Shown here: positions 44,249 to 53,880 of the stretch, in pieces
How positions within the stretch are numbered: position 1 is the first letter of the stretch
How the letters are laid out: the number at the start of each line of letters is the position of its first letter
DNA from: Achromobacter xylosoxidans A8
Lineage (GTDB): Bacteria > Pseudomonadota > Gammaproteobacteria > Burkholderiales > Burkholderiaceae_B
Direction: 5' to 3'
DNA length: 64,000 nt
NCBI RefSeq assembly: GCF_000165835.1
Contig: NC_014640.1
Location: forward strand, 4,092,001 to 4,156,000
Translations under genes and position numbers: made by a program
Notes under the pieces: generated by a model
Seen by the model: the letters and a program-made list of their open reading frames with translations, nothing else
Told to the model about the DNA's origin: nothing
Database searches by the model: none

Positions 44249-45543
44249 TCGCGGCCATCCTCTTTACCGTCTTCATCGTCCTGATGCTGATCGGCGTGCC
44301 GGTCGGCGTGGCCCTGGGCCTGGGCGGGACCGTGGCCATCGTGCTGTCCAACCTGGACACGCCCTGGTATGGCTTGTTGACCGTGCCGCAGAACTTCTAT
44401 GCCGGCCTGGCCAAGTACCCGCTGCTGGCCATTCCCATGTTCGTGCTGGTGGGCTCGATCTTCGACCGCTCCGGCGTGGCCAAGCGGCTGGTGGACTTCG
44501 CCATCGCCATCGTCGGGCGCGGCCCGGGCATGCTGCCGCTGGTGTCGATCGCGGTGGCCATGTTCCTGGGCGGCATTTCCGGCTCGGGTCCGGCCTGCGC
44601 GGCGGCTGTGGGCGCGGTGATGATCACGGCCATGTCGCGCGCCGGCTACCCGGGCTCGTTCTCGGCCGCAGTAGTGGCGGCCGGCGCCGCCACTGACATC
44701 CTGATCCCGCCGTCGGTGGCCTTCATCATCTACTCGGTGCTGGTGCCCGGCGCCTCGGTGCCGGCGCTGTTCGCCGCCGGCATGATCCCGGGCATCCTGG
44801 CCGGCATCGCCCTTATCGTTCCGGCGGTCTGGCTGTCGCGCAAGCACAAGATGGGCGCGCTGGAAGCCCACCTGCCCCGCCCGCCCTTCTGGGCCAGCCT
44901 GCGCGAAGCCTCATGGGGCCTGGCCGCGCCGGTGCTGATCCTGGGCGGCATGCGCATGGGCTGGTTCACGCCCACCGAAGCCGCCGTGGTCGCGGTGTTC
45001 TACGGCCTGTTCGTAGGCATGTTCATCCACCGCACCATCAAGCTGCGCGACCTGTACACCATCCTGCGCGAAGCCGCCGAACTGTCCGCCGTCATCATGC
45101 TGGTGGTGACGCTGGCCGGCATCTTCGCTTGGGCCCTGTCGACGCTGAGCGTGATCGATCCCATCACCCATGCCATCGTCAATTCCGGCCTGGGCGAATG
45201 GGGCGTGCTGGCGCTGCTGATCCTGCTGCTGATGACCGTGGGCATGTTCCTGGACGGCATCTCCATCTTCCTGATCTTCGTGCCGCTGCTCATGCCCATC
45301 GCCAACGCCTATGGCTGGGATCCGGTGTGGTTCGGCGTGATCCTGACCTTGAAGGTGGCGCTGGGCCAGTTCACCCCGCCGCTGGCCGTCAACCTGATGG
45401 TGTCCTGCCGCATCGCGCGCGTGCCGATGGAGTCCACGGTGCGCTGGGTGGTGTGGCTGCTGGGCGCGATGTTCCTGGTGCTGGTCGCGGTGCTGGTGTT
45501 CCCGCAGTTGGCGCTGTGGCTGCCGCACAAGCTGGGTTATTGA
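44245..45543 (+). CDS. TRAP transporter large permease (DctM)
   Basis: A 432-residue polytopic protein with about 12 membrane segments, of the DctM family (for example FLGGISGSGPACAAAVGAV and GAATDILIPPSVAFI, the motif of the transport core). It is the membrane translocator that receives substrate from the periplasmic DctP. The ATG lies inside the DctQ stop (ATGA), and the DctP gene follows after 85 bases. The frame stays open upstream through the DctQ gene, but this is only a shadow. Confidence 0.92.
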   Translation: MIAAILFTVFIVLMLIGVPVGVALGLGGTVAIVLSNLDTPWYGLLTVPQNFYAGLAKYPLLAIPMFVLVGSIFDRSGVAKRLVDFAIAIVGRGPGMLPLVSIAVAMFLGGISGSGPACAAAVGAVMITAMSRAGYPGSFSAAVVAAGAATDILIPPSVAFIIYSVLVPGASVPALFAAGMIPGILAGIALIVPAVWLSRKHKMGALEAHLPRPPFWASLREASWGLAAPVLILGGMRMGWFTPTEAAVVAVFYGLFVGMFIHRTIKLRDLYTILREAAELSAVIMLVVTLAGIFAWALSTLSVIDPITHAIVNSGLGEWGVLALLILLLMTVGMFLDGISIFLIFVPLLMPIANAYGWDPVWFGVILTLKVALGQFTPPLAVNLMVSCRIARVPMESTVRWVVWLLGAMFLVLVAVLVFPQLALWLPHKLGY

Positions 45544-45628
45544 AAGGGCCGGACGGGGCGACCCCAAGGCCGGCGATACCGGTGTTCATTACAACAACAG
45601 ACAGACTCGCAAAGAGAGGAGACGCAAC

Positions 45629-46657
45629 ATGAAATTCCGCAACCTGATCGGAGCCGCCCTGTGCGCGGCGGCCGTCGTCGGCATGGCGCCCGCGCACGCG
45701 CAAACCTACAAGCCCGAGTACAAGCTCTCCATCGTCGTCGGCACCACCTTCCCCTGGGGCCAGGGCGCCGAAATCTGGTCCAACCTGGTGCGCGAGCGTA
45801 CCCAGGGCCGCATCAATATCAAGGTCTATCCCGGCACCTCGCTGGTCCAGGGCGACCAGACCCGCGAATTCACCGCCATCCGCCAGGGCGTGATCGACAT
45901 GGCCGTGGGCTCGACCATCAACTGGTCGCCGCAGGTCAAGCAGCTGAACCTGTTCTCCCTGCCCTTCCTGATGCCCGACTACGCCGCCATCGACTCGCTG
46001 GTGCAAGGCGATGTGGGCAAGGAAATGTTCAAGCTCATCGAGAAAGCCGGCGTGGTGCCGCTGGCCTGGGGCGAAAACGGCTATCGCCAGCTCAGCAACT
46101 CCAAGCACGAGATCAAGAAGCCCGAGGACATGAAGGGCCTGAAGCTGCGCGTGGTGGGTTCGCCGCTGTACATCGACACGTTCACCGCGCTGGGCGCCAA
46201 CCCCACGCAGATGAGCTGGGCCGACGCCCAGCCGGCGCTGGCCAGCGGCGCGGTCGACGGCCAGGAAAACCCCCTGTCGATCTACACCGGCTCCAAGCTC
46301 TACACCGTGGGCCAGAAGTACCTGACGCTGTGGAACTACGTGGCCGATCCGCTGATCTTCGTGGTCAACCGCGAGGTCTGGAATTCCTGGTCCGAGAAGG
46401 ACCGCGACATCGTGCGCCAGGCCGCGCTGGACGCCGGCAAGCAGCAGATCGTGATCGCGCGCAAGGGCGTGACGCCGGAAGATCCGTCGCTGCTGAAGGA
46501 AATCGCCGGCCACGGCGTGACCGTGACCTCGCTGTCGCAGGCGGACCACGAGGCCTTCGTCAAGGTCACCAAGCCCGTCTATGAAAAGTGGAAGAAGCAG
46601 ATCGGCGAAGACCTGGTCAACCTGGCCGAGAAGTCGATCGCCAACCGCAAGAAGTAA
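45629..46657 (+). CDS. TRAP transporter substrate-binding protein (DctP)
   Basis: A 342-residue periplasmic receptor. The signal peptide (MKFRNLIGAALCAAAVVGMAPAHA) is followed by YKLSIVVGTTFPWGQGAEIW and the family motif KGLKLRVVGSPLYIDTFTALGANPTQMSWADAQPALASGAVDGQENP, in which the Arg pairs with the substrate carboxylate. Its ligand is probably a C4-dicarboxylate, a sugar acid or a keto acid; it cannot be narrowed. It is the last gene of the operon, ahead of a strong terminator. Confidence 0.92.
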   Translation: MKFRNLIGAALCAAAVVGMAPAHAQTYKPEYKLSIVVGTTFPWGQGAEIWSNLVRERTQGRINIKVYPGTSLVQGDQTREFTAIRQGVIDMAVGSTINWSPQVKQLNLFSLPFLMPDYAAIDSLVQGDVGKEMFKLIEKAGVVPLAWGENGYRQLSNSKHEIKKPEDMKGLKLRVVGSPLYIDTFTALGANPTQMSWADAQPALASGAVDGQENPLSIYTGSKLYTVGQKYLTLWNYVADPLIFVVNREVWNSWSEKDRDIVRQAALDAGKQQIVIARKGVTPEDPSLLKEIAGHGVTVTSLSQADHEAFVKVTKPVYEKWKKQIGEDLVNLAEKSIANRKK

Positions 46658-46739
46658 GCCGCAAGGAACAAGCAGCAAGCCCCAGGGGAACGGCGGCGCA
46701 AGCCGCCAACCGAGGCAGGGACGTCAGATCCCGCCCACC

Positions 46740-46779
46740 AACGGGCGCCGGCCACAAGCTGGCGCCCGTTTTCTTTTGC
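46740..46779 (+). terminator. strong intrinsic terminator of the TRAP operon
   Basis: AACGGGCGCC and GGCGCCCGTT pair around an 11-base loop and are followed by TTCTTTTG. It lies 82 bases past the DctP stop. Confidence 0.85.
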
Positions 46780-46819
46780 GCGTCAGGATTCGGTTGCTGG
46801 CGCCGGCCAGATCGGGCGG

Positions 46820-47371
46820 CTAGGCCGGATAACTGACGTCCAGGATGTCCAGTTCCTCGATCCCGCCCGGCGTGCGCAGCACCACGGTATCGCCTTCCTT
46901 GGCCTTGATCAGCGCGCGCGCCACCGGCGAGATCCAGCTGATCTTGCCGGCCAGCGGCTCGGCCTCGTCGACGCCCACGATGGTGACGTTGTGTTCCTCG
47001 CCGGCCTTGTCCGAATACAGCACCGTGGCGCCGAAGAAGACCTGGTCTCGGTTGGGCTGGGCGGCCGGATCGACCACTTCGGCGATGTCCAGCCGCTTGG
47101 TCAGGAAGCGCATGCGGCGGTCGATCTCGCGCAGGCGCTTCTTGCCGTACAGGTAGTCGCCGTTCTCGGAACGGTCGCCGTTGGACGCGGCCCACGACAC
47201 CACCTGCACCACCGACGGGCGCTCCACGTTCATCAGGTGCGTAAGTTCGCTGCGCAGGCGCTCGTAGCCGCCCGGCGTCATGTAGTTCTTGGTGCCGGCA
47301 GGCAGGGCCTGGGCTTGCGGCAGATCGTCGTCGTCCTCGTTGTCCGACTCTTTGACAAAGGCTTTGTTCAT
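46820..47371 (-). CDS. greB: transcript cleavage factor GreB
   Basis: A 183-residue Gre factor. The coiled-coil part carries WAASNGDRSENGDYLYGKKRLREIDRRM, with the two acidic residues of the tip, and the C-terminal domain has EPLAGKISWISPVARALIKAKEGDTVVLRTPGG. GreB rescues backtracked RNA polymerase by stimulating cleavage of the nascent RNA. The N terminus has an unusual acidic insert (ESDNEDDDDL) ahead of the domain, and the whole is slightly longer than E. coli GreB (158). It is divergent from no near gene and follows the TRAP terminator. Confidence 0.88.
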   Translation of the reverse strand: MNKAFVKESDNEDDDDLPQAQALPAGTKNYMTPGGYERLRSELTHLMNVERPSVVQVVSWAASNGDRSENGDYLYGKKRLREIDRRMRFLTKRLDIAEVVDPAAQPNRDQVFFGATVLYSDKAGEEHNVTIVGVDEAEPLAGKISWISPVARALIKAKEGDTVVLRTPGGIEELDILDVSYPA

Positions 47372-47442
47372 GGCGGTTGCGCCGTTTGGGCGCGGTCACA
47401 GTCGATAGCGTGCAGGGCAAGGCGGCCTGGCCGCCGCCCGCG

Positions 47443-48288
47443 TCAGAACCAGTCGTGCCAGACTGGCTTAAGGTCGGGCGGCAGCGCCGGCAAGCGGCCC
47501 AGGTCCACCCGGCTTTCCTTGGGACTATGGAAGTCCGAGCCGCGCGACGCCAGAAAGCCGTAGCGGCGCGCCACATCCGCATAATAGCGGGCCTCTTCCG
47601 AGGTATGGCTGCCGGTGTTGACCTCGATGCCGAGGCCGCCCAGCTGCAGGAATTCGTCGAACAGCGCGGCGAATTGCAGCGGCGTGTACTTGTAGCGGCC
47701 CGGATGCGCGATGACCGCGGTACCGCCCGCCCCGCGTATCCAGCCCACCGCCTCCGCCAACGTGGCCCATTGCATGGGCACGTGGCCGGGCCGGTCGTCG
47801 CCCAGGTGCTTGGTGAACACGGTCTGCACATCGGGGCAATAACCCGCTTCGACCAGATAGCGGGCAAAGTGCGTGCGGCTGATGAGTTCGGGGTTGCCGG
47901 CAAAAGGCAGCGCGCCCTCGTAGGCGCCGGGCATGCCCATGTCGGCCAGGCGTTCGCCGATGCGCTTGGCGCGTTCGGCGCGGCCGGAGCGGGTCTTGCG
48001 CAGGCCTTCGACCAAGGCAGTGTTCTCGGGGTCGAAGCGCAGGCCCACGATATGCACCGTGACGCCCGCCCAGGTCACCGAGATCTCGACCCCGGTGGCG
48101 AAGTCCATGTCCAGGTCGCGCGCGGCGCGGGCCGCTTCGGCCAGGCCGCCGACTTCGTCGTGATCGGTCAAGGCCCACACGTCCACGCCGTTGGCATGCG
48201 CGCGCTGCGCCACGTCGCGCGGCGCGAGTGCGCCGTCCGAGACGGTGGAATGGCAATGCAGATCGATGTTCAGTGTGCGCGCGTTCAT
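47443..48288 (-). CDS. PHP-domain phosphoesterase (Rnm/YciV-like 3',5'-nucleotidase)
   Basis: A 281-residue metal-dependent phosphoesterase. The PHP motifs are seen in order: DLHCHSTVSDG (His11, His13), ALTDHDEVGG, FATGVEIS, AHPGRYKY, and SRGSDFHSP. Homologues (RNase AM, YciV) hydrolyse 3',5'-nucleoside bisphosphates and trim 5' ends of RNA with Mn or Zn. The length matches YciV. It is 71 bases from greB on the same strand, but separate transcription is possible. Confidence 0.88.
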   Translation of the reverse strand: MNARTLNIDLHCHSTVSDGALAPRDVAQRAHANGVDVWALTDHDEVGGLAEAARAARDLDMDFATGVEISVTWAGVTVHIVGLRFDPENTALVEGLRKTRSGRAERAKRIGERLADMGMPGAYEGALPFAGNPELISRTHFARYLVEAGYCPDVQTVFTKHLGDDRPGHVPMQWATLAEAVGWIRGAGGTAVIAHPGRYKYTPLQFAALFDEFLQLGGLGIEVNTGSHTSEEARYYADVARRYGFLASRGSDFHSPKESRVDLGRLPALPPDLKPVWHDWF

Positions 48289-48354
48289 CCAGCTATTGTA
48301 GAGAAGGCCCGGCAGCGTGGATAGCGCCGTGCCGTCCCCGGTTTGCTGGCGTAC

Positions 48355-49290
48355 TCAGGACAGCAGGAACGCCGCGACCGGATCGACCTGCTCGTCCGAC
48401 ATCAAGGTGGGTGCGTGGCCCACGCCGCGCACCTCGTGAGCCTGCGCGCGCGGATTGCGCTTGAGCATTTCCTCGACGGTGGCGCGCGTCAGCAGGTCGG
48501 ATTCGGCGCCGCGCACGATCAGCACGGGGCACGGCAGCGAATCATACGAACGCCACAGGATCTGTTCGCCCGCCGCCAGTTCCTCCGGGGTCTGCGCGGC
48601 CAGGGCCTGGGACAGGGCCAGGTCGTAATGCTTGACCCATTTGTCGCCCTGCCGGGGATACAGATAGCGCGCCAGTTCCGCCCACTGCGCATCGGTATGC
48701 GGGCCGAAGGTCGTGGAGTTGGCGCGCATGGTGGCCACGGCCTCTTCGAAGCTCGCGAATTCGCCGGGCTCGCCCACGTACTGGCCAATGCGCGCCAGGG
48801 CGCCGGTTTCCAGGCGCGGCCCCACGTCGTTGAGCACCAGCGTGTCCAGATGGAACCCCTGCTCGGGTGGCAGCATGCCCGCGTGCGGACGCATGGCCAG
48901 CATGGCGCGCGCAAAGACAGCCGCGCCCGACAGCGCCAGGCCGATCAGCCCGCCCATCGACGTGCCCACCCAGGCCAGGCGCGCCGGCTTCAGCCGCGCC
49001 AGCAGGGTCACCATGTCCGAGACGTATTGCGGCACGGTGTAGAACGCGGGATTGGCCAGCCAATCGGAACGGCCGCGCCCCACCACGTCCGGGCAGACCA
49101 CCCGATAGCGCCCCGCCAGCCGCCGGGCCAGCGTATCGAAGTCGCGCCCGCTGCGGGTCAGGCCGTGCACGCATACCAGTACCTGGTCATTGGCCGGGTC
49201 GCCCCATTCCCAGTAGGCCATGCGGTGCAGGCCCGCCGGGCTGGCGCAAGTGACGAAATCCAAACGGGGTTCCAGGCTGGCGTCCACCAT
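48355..49290 (-). CDS. alpha/beta hydrolase
   Basis: A 311-residue alpha/beta hydrolase. The fold is set by VLVCVHGLTRSGRDFDTLARRL, DVVGRGRSDW, and the nucleophile elbow VGTSMGGLIGLAL with Ser111; the catalytic His is in VRGVGHAPTL. A 25-residue insert around residues 120-145 (AVFARAMLAMRPHAGMLPPE) is unusual for the smallest family members. The ATG at 49290 has GGAG seven bases upstream, preferred over the Met five codons earlier. Substrate unknown. It lies between the PHP gene and the divergent cfa-like gene. Confidence 0.82.
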   Translation of the reverse strand: MVDASLEPRLDFVTCASPAGLHRMAYWEWGDPANDQVLVCVHGLTRSGRDFDTLARRLAGRYRVVCPDVVGRGRSDWLANPAFYTVPQYVSDMVTLLARLKPARLAWVGTSMGGLIGLALSGAAVFARAMLAMRPHAGMLPPEQGFHLDTLVLNDVGPRLETGALARIGQYVGEPGEFASFEEAVATMRANSTTFGPHTDAQWAELARYLYPRQGDKWVKHYDLALSQALAAQTPEELAAGEQILWRSYDSLPCPVLIVRGAESDLLTRATVEEMLKRNPRAQAHEVRGVGHAPTLMSDEQVDPVAAFLLS

Positions 49291-49585
49291 CGATACACTC
49301 CACAAGTCGTTGCGCGCCGCGGCTGGAGGCGCGCCAGGCCGGTATCTTATCGGACTGCGGGCGGCGGCGGCGCAACACCCAGGCCGCCTGGTTCTGGACT
49401 ATCAGGCCGGTCGTCGCTACGATCCTGGCATCCGGATCGCCAACCCCGCTCCACGAAATCGCGGGATTGCCATTGCCTATCGAGGCGATCCAATCATTAA
49501 ATTGGAGTTGCGGACCTGTTAGGATCAGAGTCGGAAGTTTCAAGCATTGCCAGATCAGTCATCCCAAAATTGATATGGAGTCCGT

Positions 49586-50767
49586 ATGCAGCAGAGCAGT
49601 CCTTCCTCGCCGCTGGCCACCGGCCATCAATCCGTCAGTCCCCCTCCCCCCGAACCTCCCAAAGTGCTCCAGGACGTCCTGGCCCGCGCTGACGTGCACA
49701 TCAACGGCACGCGTCCCTGGGACATCCAGGTTCATGACAAGCATATGTATGACCGCGTCTTCGCCAGCTGGTCGCTGGGGCTGGGCGAGTCGTATATGGA
49801 CGGCGAGTGGGACTGCGACCAGCTCGACGAACTGTTCACCCGCCTGCTGCGCGCGGACATGGGATCGGCGGCGTTGGGCCTGGCCCGCGTCAAGCTGATC
49901 GCCGAGCACCTGCGCCACAAGCTGTTCAACCTGCAATCCAAGAACCGCGCCTTCGAGGTCGGCGAACAGCATTACGACGCGGGCAACGACGTGTTCGAAG
50001 CCATGCTGGACAGCCGCATGATCTATTCCTGCGCCTACTGGGAAAACGCCCAGACGCTGGAAGAAGCGCAACTGGCCAAGCTGGAAATGATCTGCCGCAA
50101 ATTGCAGCTGCGCGAAGGCGAGACGCTGCTGGACATCGGCTGCGGCTGGGGCGGCCTGGCGCGCTTTGCCGCCGAGCGCTATGGCGTCAAGGTCACCGGC
50201 GTCACCGTGTCCAAGGAGCAACTGGCGCTGGCGCAGGAAAGGGTCAAGGGCCTGCCCGTGCAACTGCTGCTGCAGGACTACCGCGACCTGCAGGGCAGCT
50301 TCGACAAGGTGGTCTCGGTAGGCATGTTCGAGCACGTCGGCCCCAAGAACTACGACACCTACTTCAGCAACGTGCAGCGCCTGATGGCCCCGGACGGCGT
50401 GTTCCTGCTGCACACCATCGGCATCGCCTCCACCAGCCAGAGCACCGACCCCTGGATCGACCGCTACGTCTTCCCCAACGGCAAGCTGCCGTCCGCCCGC
50501 GAGATCGCCACGGCGGTGGAAGGCCGCTTCATCATCGAAGACTGGCACAACTTCGGCGCCGACTACGACCGCACGCTGATGGCCTGGTGGGACAGGTTCG
50601 ACCACGCCTGGCCCGAGCTGGAACCGCGCTACGGCAAGCGCTTCTACCGCATGTGGAAGTACTACCTGATGTGTTGCGCCGGCTTCTTCCGCTCGCGCGA
50701 GGGCCAGCTCTGGCAAGTCATGCTGACCCATCCGCAGCGGCAGGAGACGTACCGCTCGCTGCGCTGA
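49586..50767 (+). CDS. cyclopropane-fatty-acyl-phospholipid synthase family protein
   Basis: A 393-residue S-adenosylmethionine-dependent enzyme close in length to E. coli Cfa. The SAM motif is LDIGCGWGGLARFAAERYG, and other Cfa landmarks are QHYDAGNDVFEAMLD, YSCAYW, FEHVGPKNYDTYF, and RTLMAWWDRFDHAWPEL. It should methylenate unsaturated acyl chains in membrane phospholipids, an adaptation of stationary cells to acid and stress. The first 27 residues are Pro/Ser-rich and probably disordered. GGAG lies five bases before the ATG. It is divergent from the hydrolase gene, with 295 bases between. Confidence 0.9.
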   Translation: MQQSSPSSPLATGHQSVSPPPPEPPKVLQDVLARADVHINGTRPWDIQVHDKHMYDRVFASWSLGLGESYMDGEWDCDQLDELFTRLLRADMGSAALGLARVKLIAEHLRHKLFNLQSKNRAFEVGEQHYDAGNDVFEAMLDSRMIYSCAYWENAQTLEEAQLAKLEMICRKLQLREGETLLDIGCGWGGLARFAAERYGVKVTGVTVSKEQLALAQERVKGLPVQLLLQDYRDLQGSFDKVVSVGMFEHVGPKNYDTYFSNVQRLMAPDGVFLLHTIGIASTSQSTDPWIDRYVFPNGKLPSAREIATAVEGRFIIEDWHNFGADYDRTLMAWWDRFDHAWPELEPRYGKRFYRMWKYYLMCCAGFFRSREGQLWQVMLTHPQRQETYRSLR

Positions 50768-50788
50768 ACGCGGTCACGCCATCACAAG

Positions 50789-50817
50789 AAAGCCGCCCGC
50801 ATGAGCGGCTTTTTTTC
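50789..50817 (+). terminator. intrinsic terminator of the cfa-like gene
   Basis: AAGCCGC and GCGGCTT pair over an eight-base loop, followed by a run of T (TTTTTTTT). It is 22 bases past the stop. A convergent gene ends at 50837. Confidence 0.8.
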
Positions 50818-50836
50818 CGGGATGCAGTACGTCGAT

Positions 50837-52441
50837 TCAACGGCCTGCTGCCTCCTCGCGGATCATGTCGGCCGCCCGCTCCGCGATCATGATGGTCGGC
50901 GAGTTGGTATTGCCGGAGGTAATCAGCGGCATCACCGAAGCATCGGCGATGCGCAAGCCCTCCAGCCCGTGGACGCGCAACCGCGCGTCCACCACCGCCC
51001 CGCCATCCGCGTCGCGCCCCATGGCGCAGGTGCCCACAGGATGGAAGATGGTGGTGCCGATCTTGCCGGCCGCTTCCCGCAGTTCGGCATCGGTCTGGAA
51101 CGCCGGCCCCGGCAGCCATTCCTGCGGCTGGTAGCGCTGCAAGGCCGGCGCCGCCGCGATCCGCCGCACCAGGCGGATCGAGTCCGCCGCCACGCGCAGG
51201 TCTTCCTCGGTGCTCAGATAGTTGGGGCTAATGGCGGGCTTCCCTTGCGGCCCCTGCGCGTGCACGCTGCCGCGCGAGGTAGGCCGCAAGTTGCACACGC
51301 TGGCCGTGAAAGCGTCAAAGCCATGCAGGGGTTCGCCGAAAGCGCCCAGCGACAGCGGCTGCACATGAAATTCCACGTTGGCGCGCGCCTGCTTCGGATC
51401 CGACTTGGCGAACGCGCCCAGCTGCGACGGCGCCATGCTCATGGGGCCGCTGCGCTTAAGCAGGTACTCCAATCCAATGCCCGCCTTGCCCAACCAGGTG
51501 GAGGCGATGCGGTTCAGCGTCTTCACGCCCTGCACCTGGATGATGACGCGCAGCTGTAGGTGATCCTGCAGGTTCTCGCCCACCCCCGGCAGGGCGTGGC
51601 GCAGTGCGATACCGCTTTCGCGCAGGCGCGCCGGCTCCCCCACGCCGGAGGTCTCCAGCAACACCGGCGTATTCACGGCCCCCGCCGCCAGCACCACCTC
51701 GCGGCGTGCGCGCAAGGTGACGCTCTGGCCGCCCTGGCGCAACTGCACGCCCACGCAGCGTTTGCCTTCGAACACCAGCTGCTCGGCCTGCGCGCCTGTC
51801 ATCACCCGCAGGTTCGCACGCCTGCGCACCGGGCGCAGGAACGCCTTAGAGGTATTCCAGCGCCAGCCGCCGCGCTGGTTCACTTCGAAGTAGCCGCAGC
51901 CGAAGTTGTCGCCCCGATTGAAGTCCTGCACCCGCGGGATGCCCTCCTGCTCGGCCGCGCCGGCAAAGGCTTCCAGGATGTCCCAACGCAGGCGCTGCGA
52001 TTCCACGCGCCATTCGCCGCCGGCGCCATGGAACTCGTCCGCGCCGCGGTGGTAGTCCTCGCTGCGCTTGAACACGGGCAGCACCTGGTCCCAGCCCCAG
52101 GCCGGATCGCCGGACAACTCGGCCCAGTCCTCGTAGTCCTGGCGCTGGCCGCGCATGTAGATCATGCCGTTGATCGATGAGCTGCCGCCCAGCACGCGGC
52201 CGCGCGGATAGATCAGCGAACGGCCGCCCAGGCCCGGTTCCGCCGCGGTGCGGTACATCCAGTCCGTCCGGGGGTTGCCGATGCAATGCAGATAACCCAC
52301 CGGGATATGGATCCAGTGGTAGTTGTCGCTGCCGCCGGCCTCCAGCAGCAGCACCTGCACAGCGGGGTCGCGGCTCAGGCGGTTGGCCAGCACGCAACCG
52401 GCAGAACCCGCGCCCACGATGATGTAGTCGTATGTCTCCAT
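50837..52441 (-). CDS. GMC-family FAD oxidoreductase (choline dehydrogenase-like)
   Basis: A 534-residue flavoprotein of the glucose-methanol-choline family. VGAGSAGCVLANRLS at the N terminus binds FAD; GRVLGGSSSINGMIYMRGQ and the late TSGNTNSPTIM are the two GMC signatures; His467 in FHPVGTCAMG is the catalytic base. It oxidises an alcohol to an aldehyde or acid; members labelled choline dehydrogenase are often specific for other alcohols such as polyethylene glycol or aliphatic alcohols. It is divergent from the LysR gene at 52665 with a 223-base gap, so that regulator probably controls it. Confidence 0.9.
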   Translation of the reverse strand: METYDYIIVGAGSAGCVLANRLSRDPAVQVLLLEAGGSDNYHWIHIPVGYLHCIGNPRTDWMYRTAAEPGLGGRSLIYPRGRVLGGSSSINGMIYMRGQRQDYEDWAELSGDPAWGWDQVLPVFKRSEDYHRGADEFHGAGGEWRVESQRLRWDILEAFAGAAEQEGIPRVQDFNRGDNFGCGYFEVNQRGGWRWNTSKAFLRPVRRRANLRVMTGAQAEQLVFEGKRCVGVQLRQGGQSVTLRARREVVLAAGAVNTPVLLETSGVGEPARLRESGIALRHALPGVGENLQDHLQLRVIIQVQGVKTLNRIASTWLGKAGIGLEYLLKRSGPMSMAPSQLGAFAKSDPKQARANVEFHVQPLSLGAFGEPLHGFDAFTASVCNLRPTSRGSVHAQGPQGKPAISPNYLSTEEDLRVAADSIRLVRRIAAAPALQRYQPQEWLPGPAFQTDAELREAAGKIGTTIFHPVGTCAMGRDADGGAVVDARLRVHGLEGLRIADASVMPLITSGNTNSPTIMIAERAADMIREEAAGR

Positions 52442-52664
52442 AAGCTCTTCTTATCTTTTTGCCGGGCGGAGCGCCCGCCGGCGACGTTGAGCCGACCCGG
52501 CTGCGACCGCATTCCGCGCCCCGGGCACTAGCGTGACTCTCGCGCAGCCACGCGGAACTGTCCAATGAATTGTTGAAAAACGGTTTATAAGAAACTTAAA
52601 TAATGCTCTAGCCTTTTGACGGCTTTCAGTCCTGCCGCTCGCCACTCACTCCGGGAACCGCCCC

Positions 52665-53552
52665 ATGGACCTGAAGCACATCCGCACCTTTGCCGCCGTG
52701 GCCCGCGAGGGCAACCTGACGCGCGCGGCCGAGCATCTGCACCTGACCCAGCCCGCGCTCAGCCTGCAGCTGAAGAACTTCCAGGAATCGCTGGACCTGA
52801 GCTTGTTCTCGCGCACGGCGCAGGGCCTGGCGCCCAACGCCGACGGCCGCGCCCTGCTGCCCTCGGCGCAACGCATCCTGGAGGCGCTCGACGACTTCCA
52901 GCGCGCCATCGGCGCCTTGCGCGACACCGTCCAGGGCGATCTGCGCATCGGCACGATTCTTGATCCGGAGTTCCTGCGCCTGGGCGCCACGCTGCAATAC
53001 CTGGTGGAGCGCTATCCCAAGATCCGCCCCACCCTGCGCCATGGCATGTCCGGATCGGTGGCGAAACAGGTGCGCGCGGGCGAACTGGACGTGGGCTTTG
53101 CGCTCGGCCCCCAAGGGCGGGACCCCGGACCCGCCGGACTGCAGGCGCTGCCGCTCGCGTCATTCACCTATTTCGTCGTGGCTCCCAAGGGTTGGGGCGC
53201 GCAGGTGGCCGGCCGCGACTGGGCCGCGATCGCCGCCCTGCCCTGGATCTGGACGCCGCCGGACTCGGTCCATCACCGGCTGCTGTCGGAAAAATTCGAC
53301 GCGCTGGGCATTGCGCCCAACGCCGTGGCCGAGGTGGACCAGGAAGCTTCGATGCTGGACCTGGTGCGCTCCGGCGTGGGCCTGTCGCTGGCGCGAGACT
53401 CCATCGCGCTGCGCGAGTCCCAGGCCAGCGGGCTGGTGCTGGTCAAGGGCTTGGCCATCCAGGCCGAACTCTCCTTCATCACCCTGGCATCCCGCCGCGA
53501 CGATCCGCTGGTCGCCGCCGCCTTTGCCGCTGTCCAGACAGCGTTTGCGTAG
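52665..53552 (+). CDS. LysR-family transcriptional regulator
   Basis: A 295-residue LysR regulator with the N-terminal helix-turn-helix (HIRTFAAVAREGNLTRAAEHLHLTQPALSLQLKNFQESL) and a LysR substrate domain. The start at 52665 lies downstream of an AT-rich stretch. It is divergent from the GMC gene and probably activates it. It precedes the nirBD operon in the same direction, but a 328-base gap with a sigma-54 promoter separates them, so nitrite genes are not expected to be its targets. Confidence 0.9.
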   Translation: MDLKHIRTFAAVAREGNLTRAAEHLHLTQPALSLQLKNFQESLDLSLFSRTAQGLAPNADGRALLPSAQRILEALDDFQRAIGALRDTVQGDLRIGTILDPEFLRLGATLQYLVERYPKIRPTLRHGMSGSVAKQVRAGELDVGFALGPQGRDPGPAGLQALPLASFTYFVVAPKGWGAQVAGRDWAAIAALPWIWTPPDSVHHRLLSEKFDALGIAPNAVAEVDQEASMLDLVRSGVGLSLARDSIALRESQASGLVLVKGLAIQAELSFITLASRRDDPLVAAAFAAVQTAFA

Positions 53553-53880
53553 CGGCGTTTCCCTGTCCGCCCGGCTGCGCCAAACGGGTGCAGATCCGCA
53601 CAGGGATATGCACCGCCTTGACGCATCGGCGCCTTGGGGCGTCCGCAGGCAGATCGCGCCGCCCGCCCCGCTCCCACTCTGTTTCCCCTATGAATCCGCG
53701 GACGGCTCCCGCTCGCGGATGCGCTACGGCATCCCTGGCACGGACTTTGCTTGATGGTTCATGCGCGGGCCGCAAGGCCGGCGAGACAACTTGAGCAGCA
53801 ACGGCAATGGCGCCCCGACCGCAAGGTCCAGGGCGCCTTTGCGTTTTCTGAAACCGAATACCCAAGCCCGGGGATATCCC
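53553..53880 (+). other. upstream region of nirBD with sigma-54 promoter and candidate enhancer half-sites
   Basis: 328 bases without a supported gene. A sigma-54 promoter lies at 53736-53751. Upstream, GGTGCA (53587-53592) and TGCACC (53609-53614) form an inverted pair at the distance typical of NtrC enhancers (about 120-150 bases before the promoter), but the order is the reverse of the NtrC consensus TGCACC-N5-GGTGCA, so the link is weak. Confidence 0.5.
53736..53751 (+). promoter_or_regulatory. sigma-54 promoter of nirBD
   Basis: TGGCACG-GACT-TTGCT matches the sigma-54 -24/-12 consensus TGGCACG-N4-TTGCW at every fixed position, and lies 130 bases upstream of nirB. Transcription should start near 53762 and depend on an enhancer-binding activator, presumably NtrC. 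Confidence 0.85.

Noticed and set aside
53587..53614. NtrC enhancer site upstream of nirBD
   Set aside because: The half-sites are in the opposite order to the NtrC consensus and 16 bases apart; position is right, but the match is too weak to annotate as a site.
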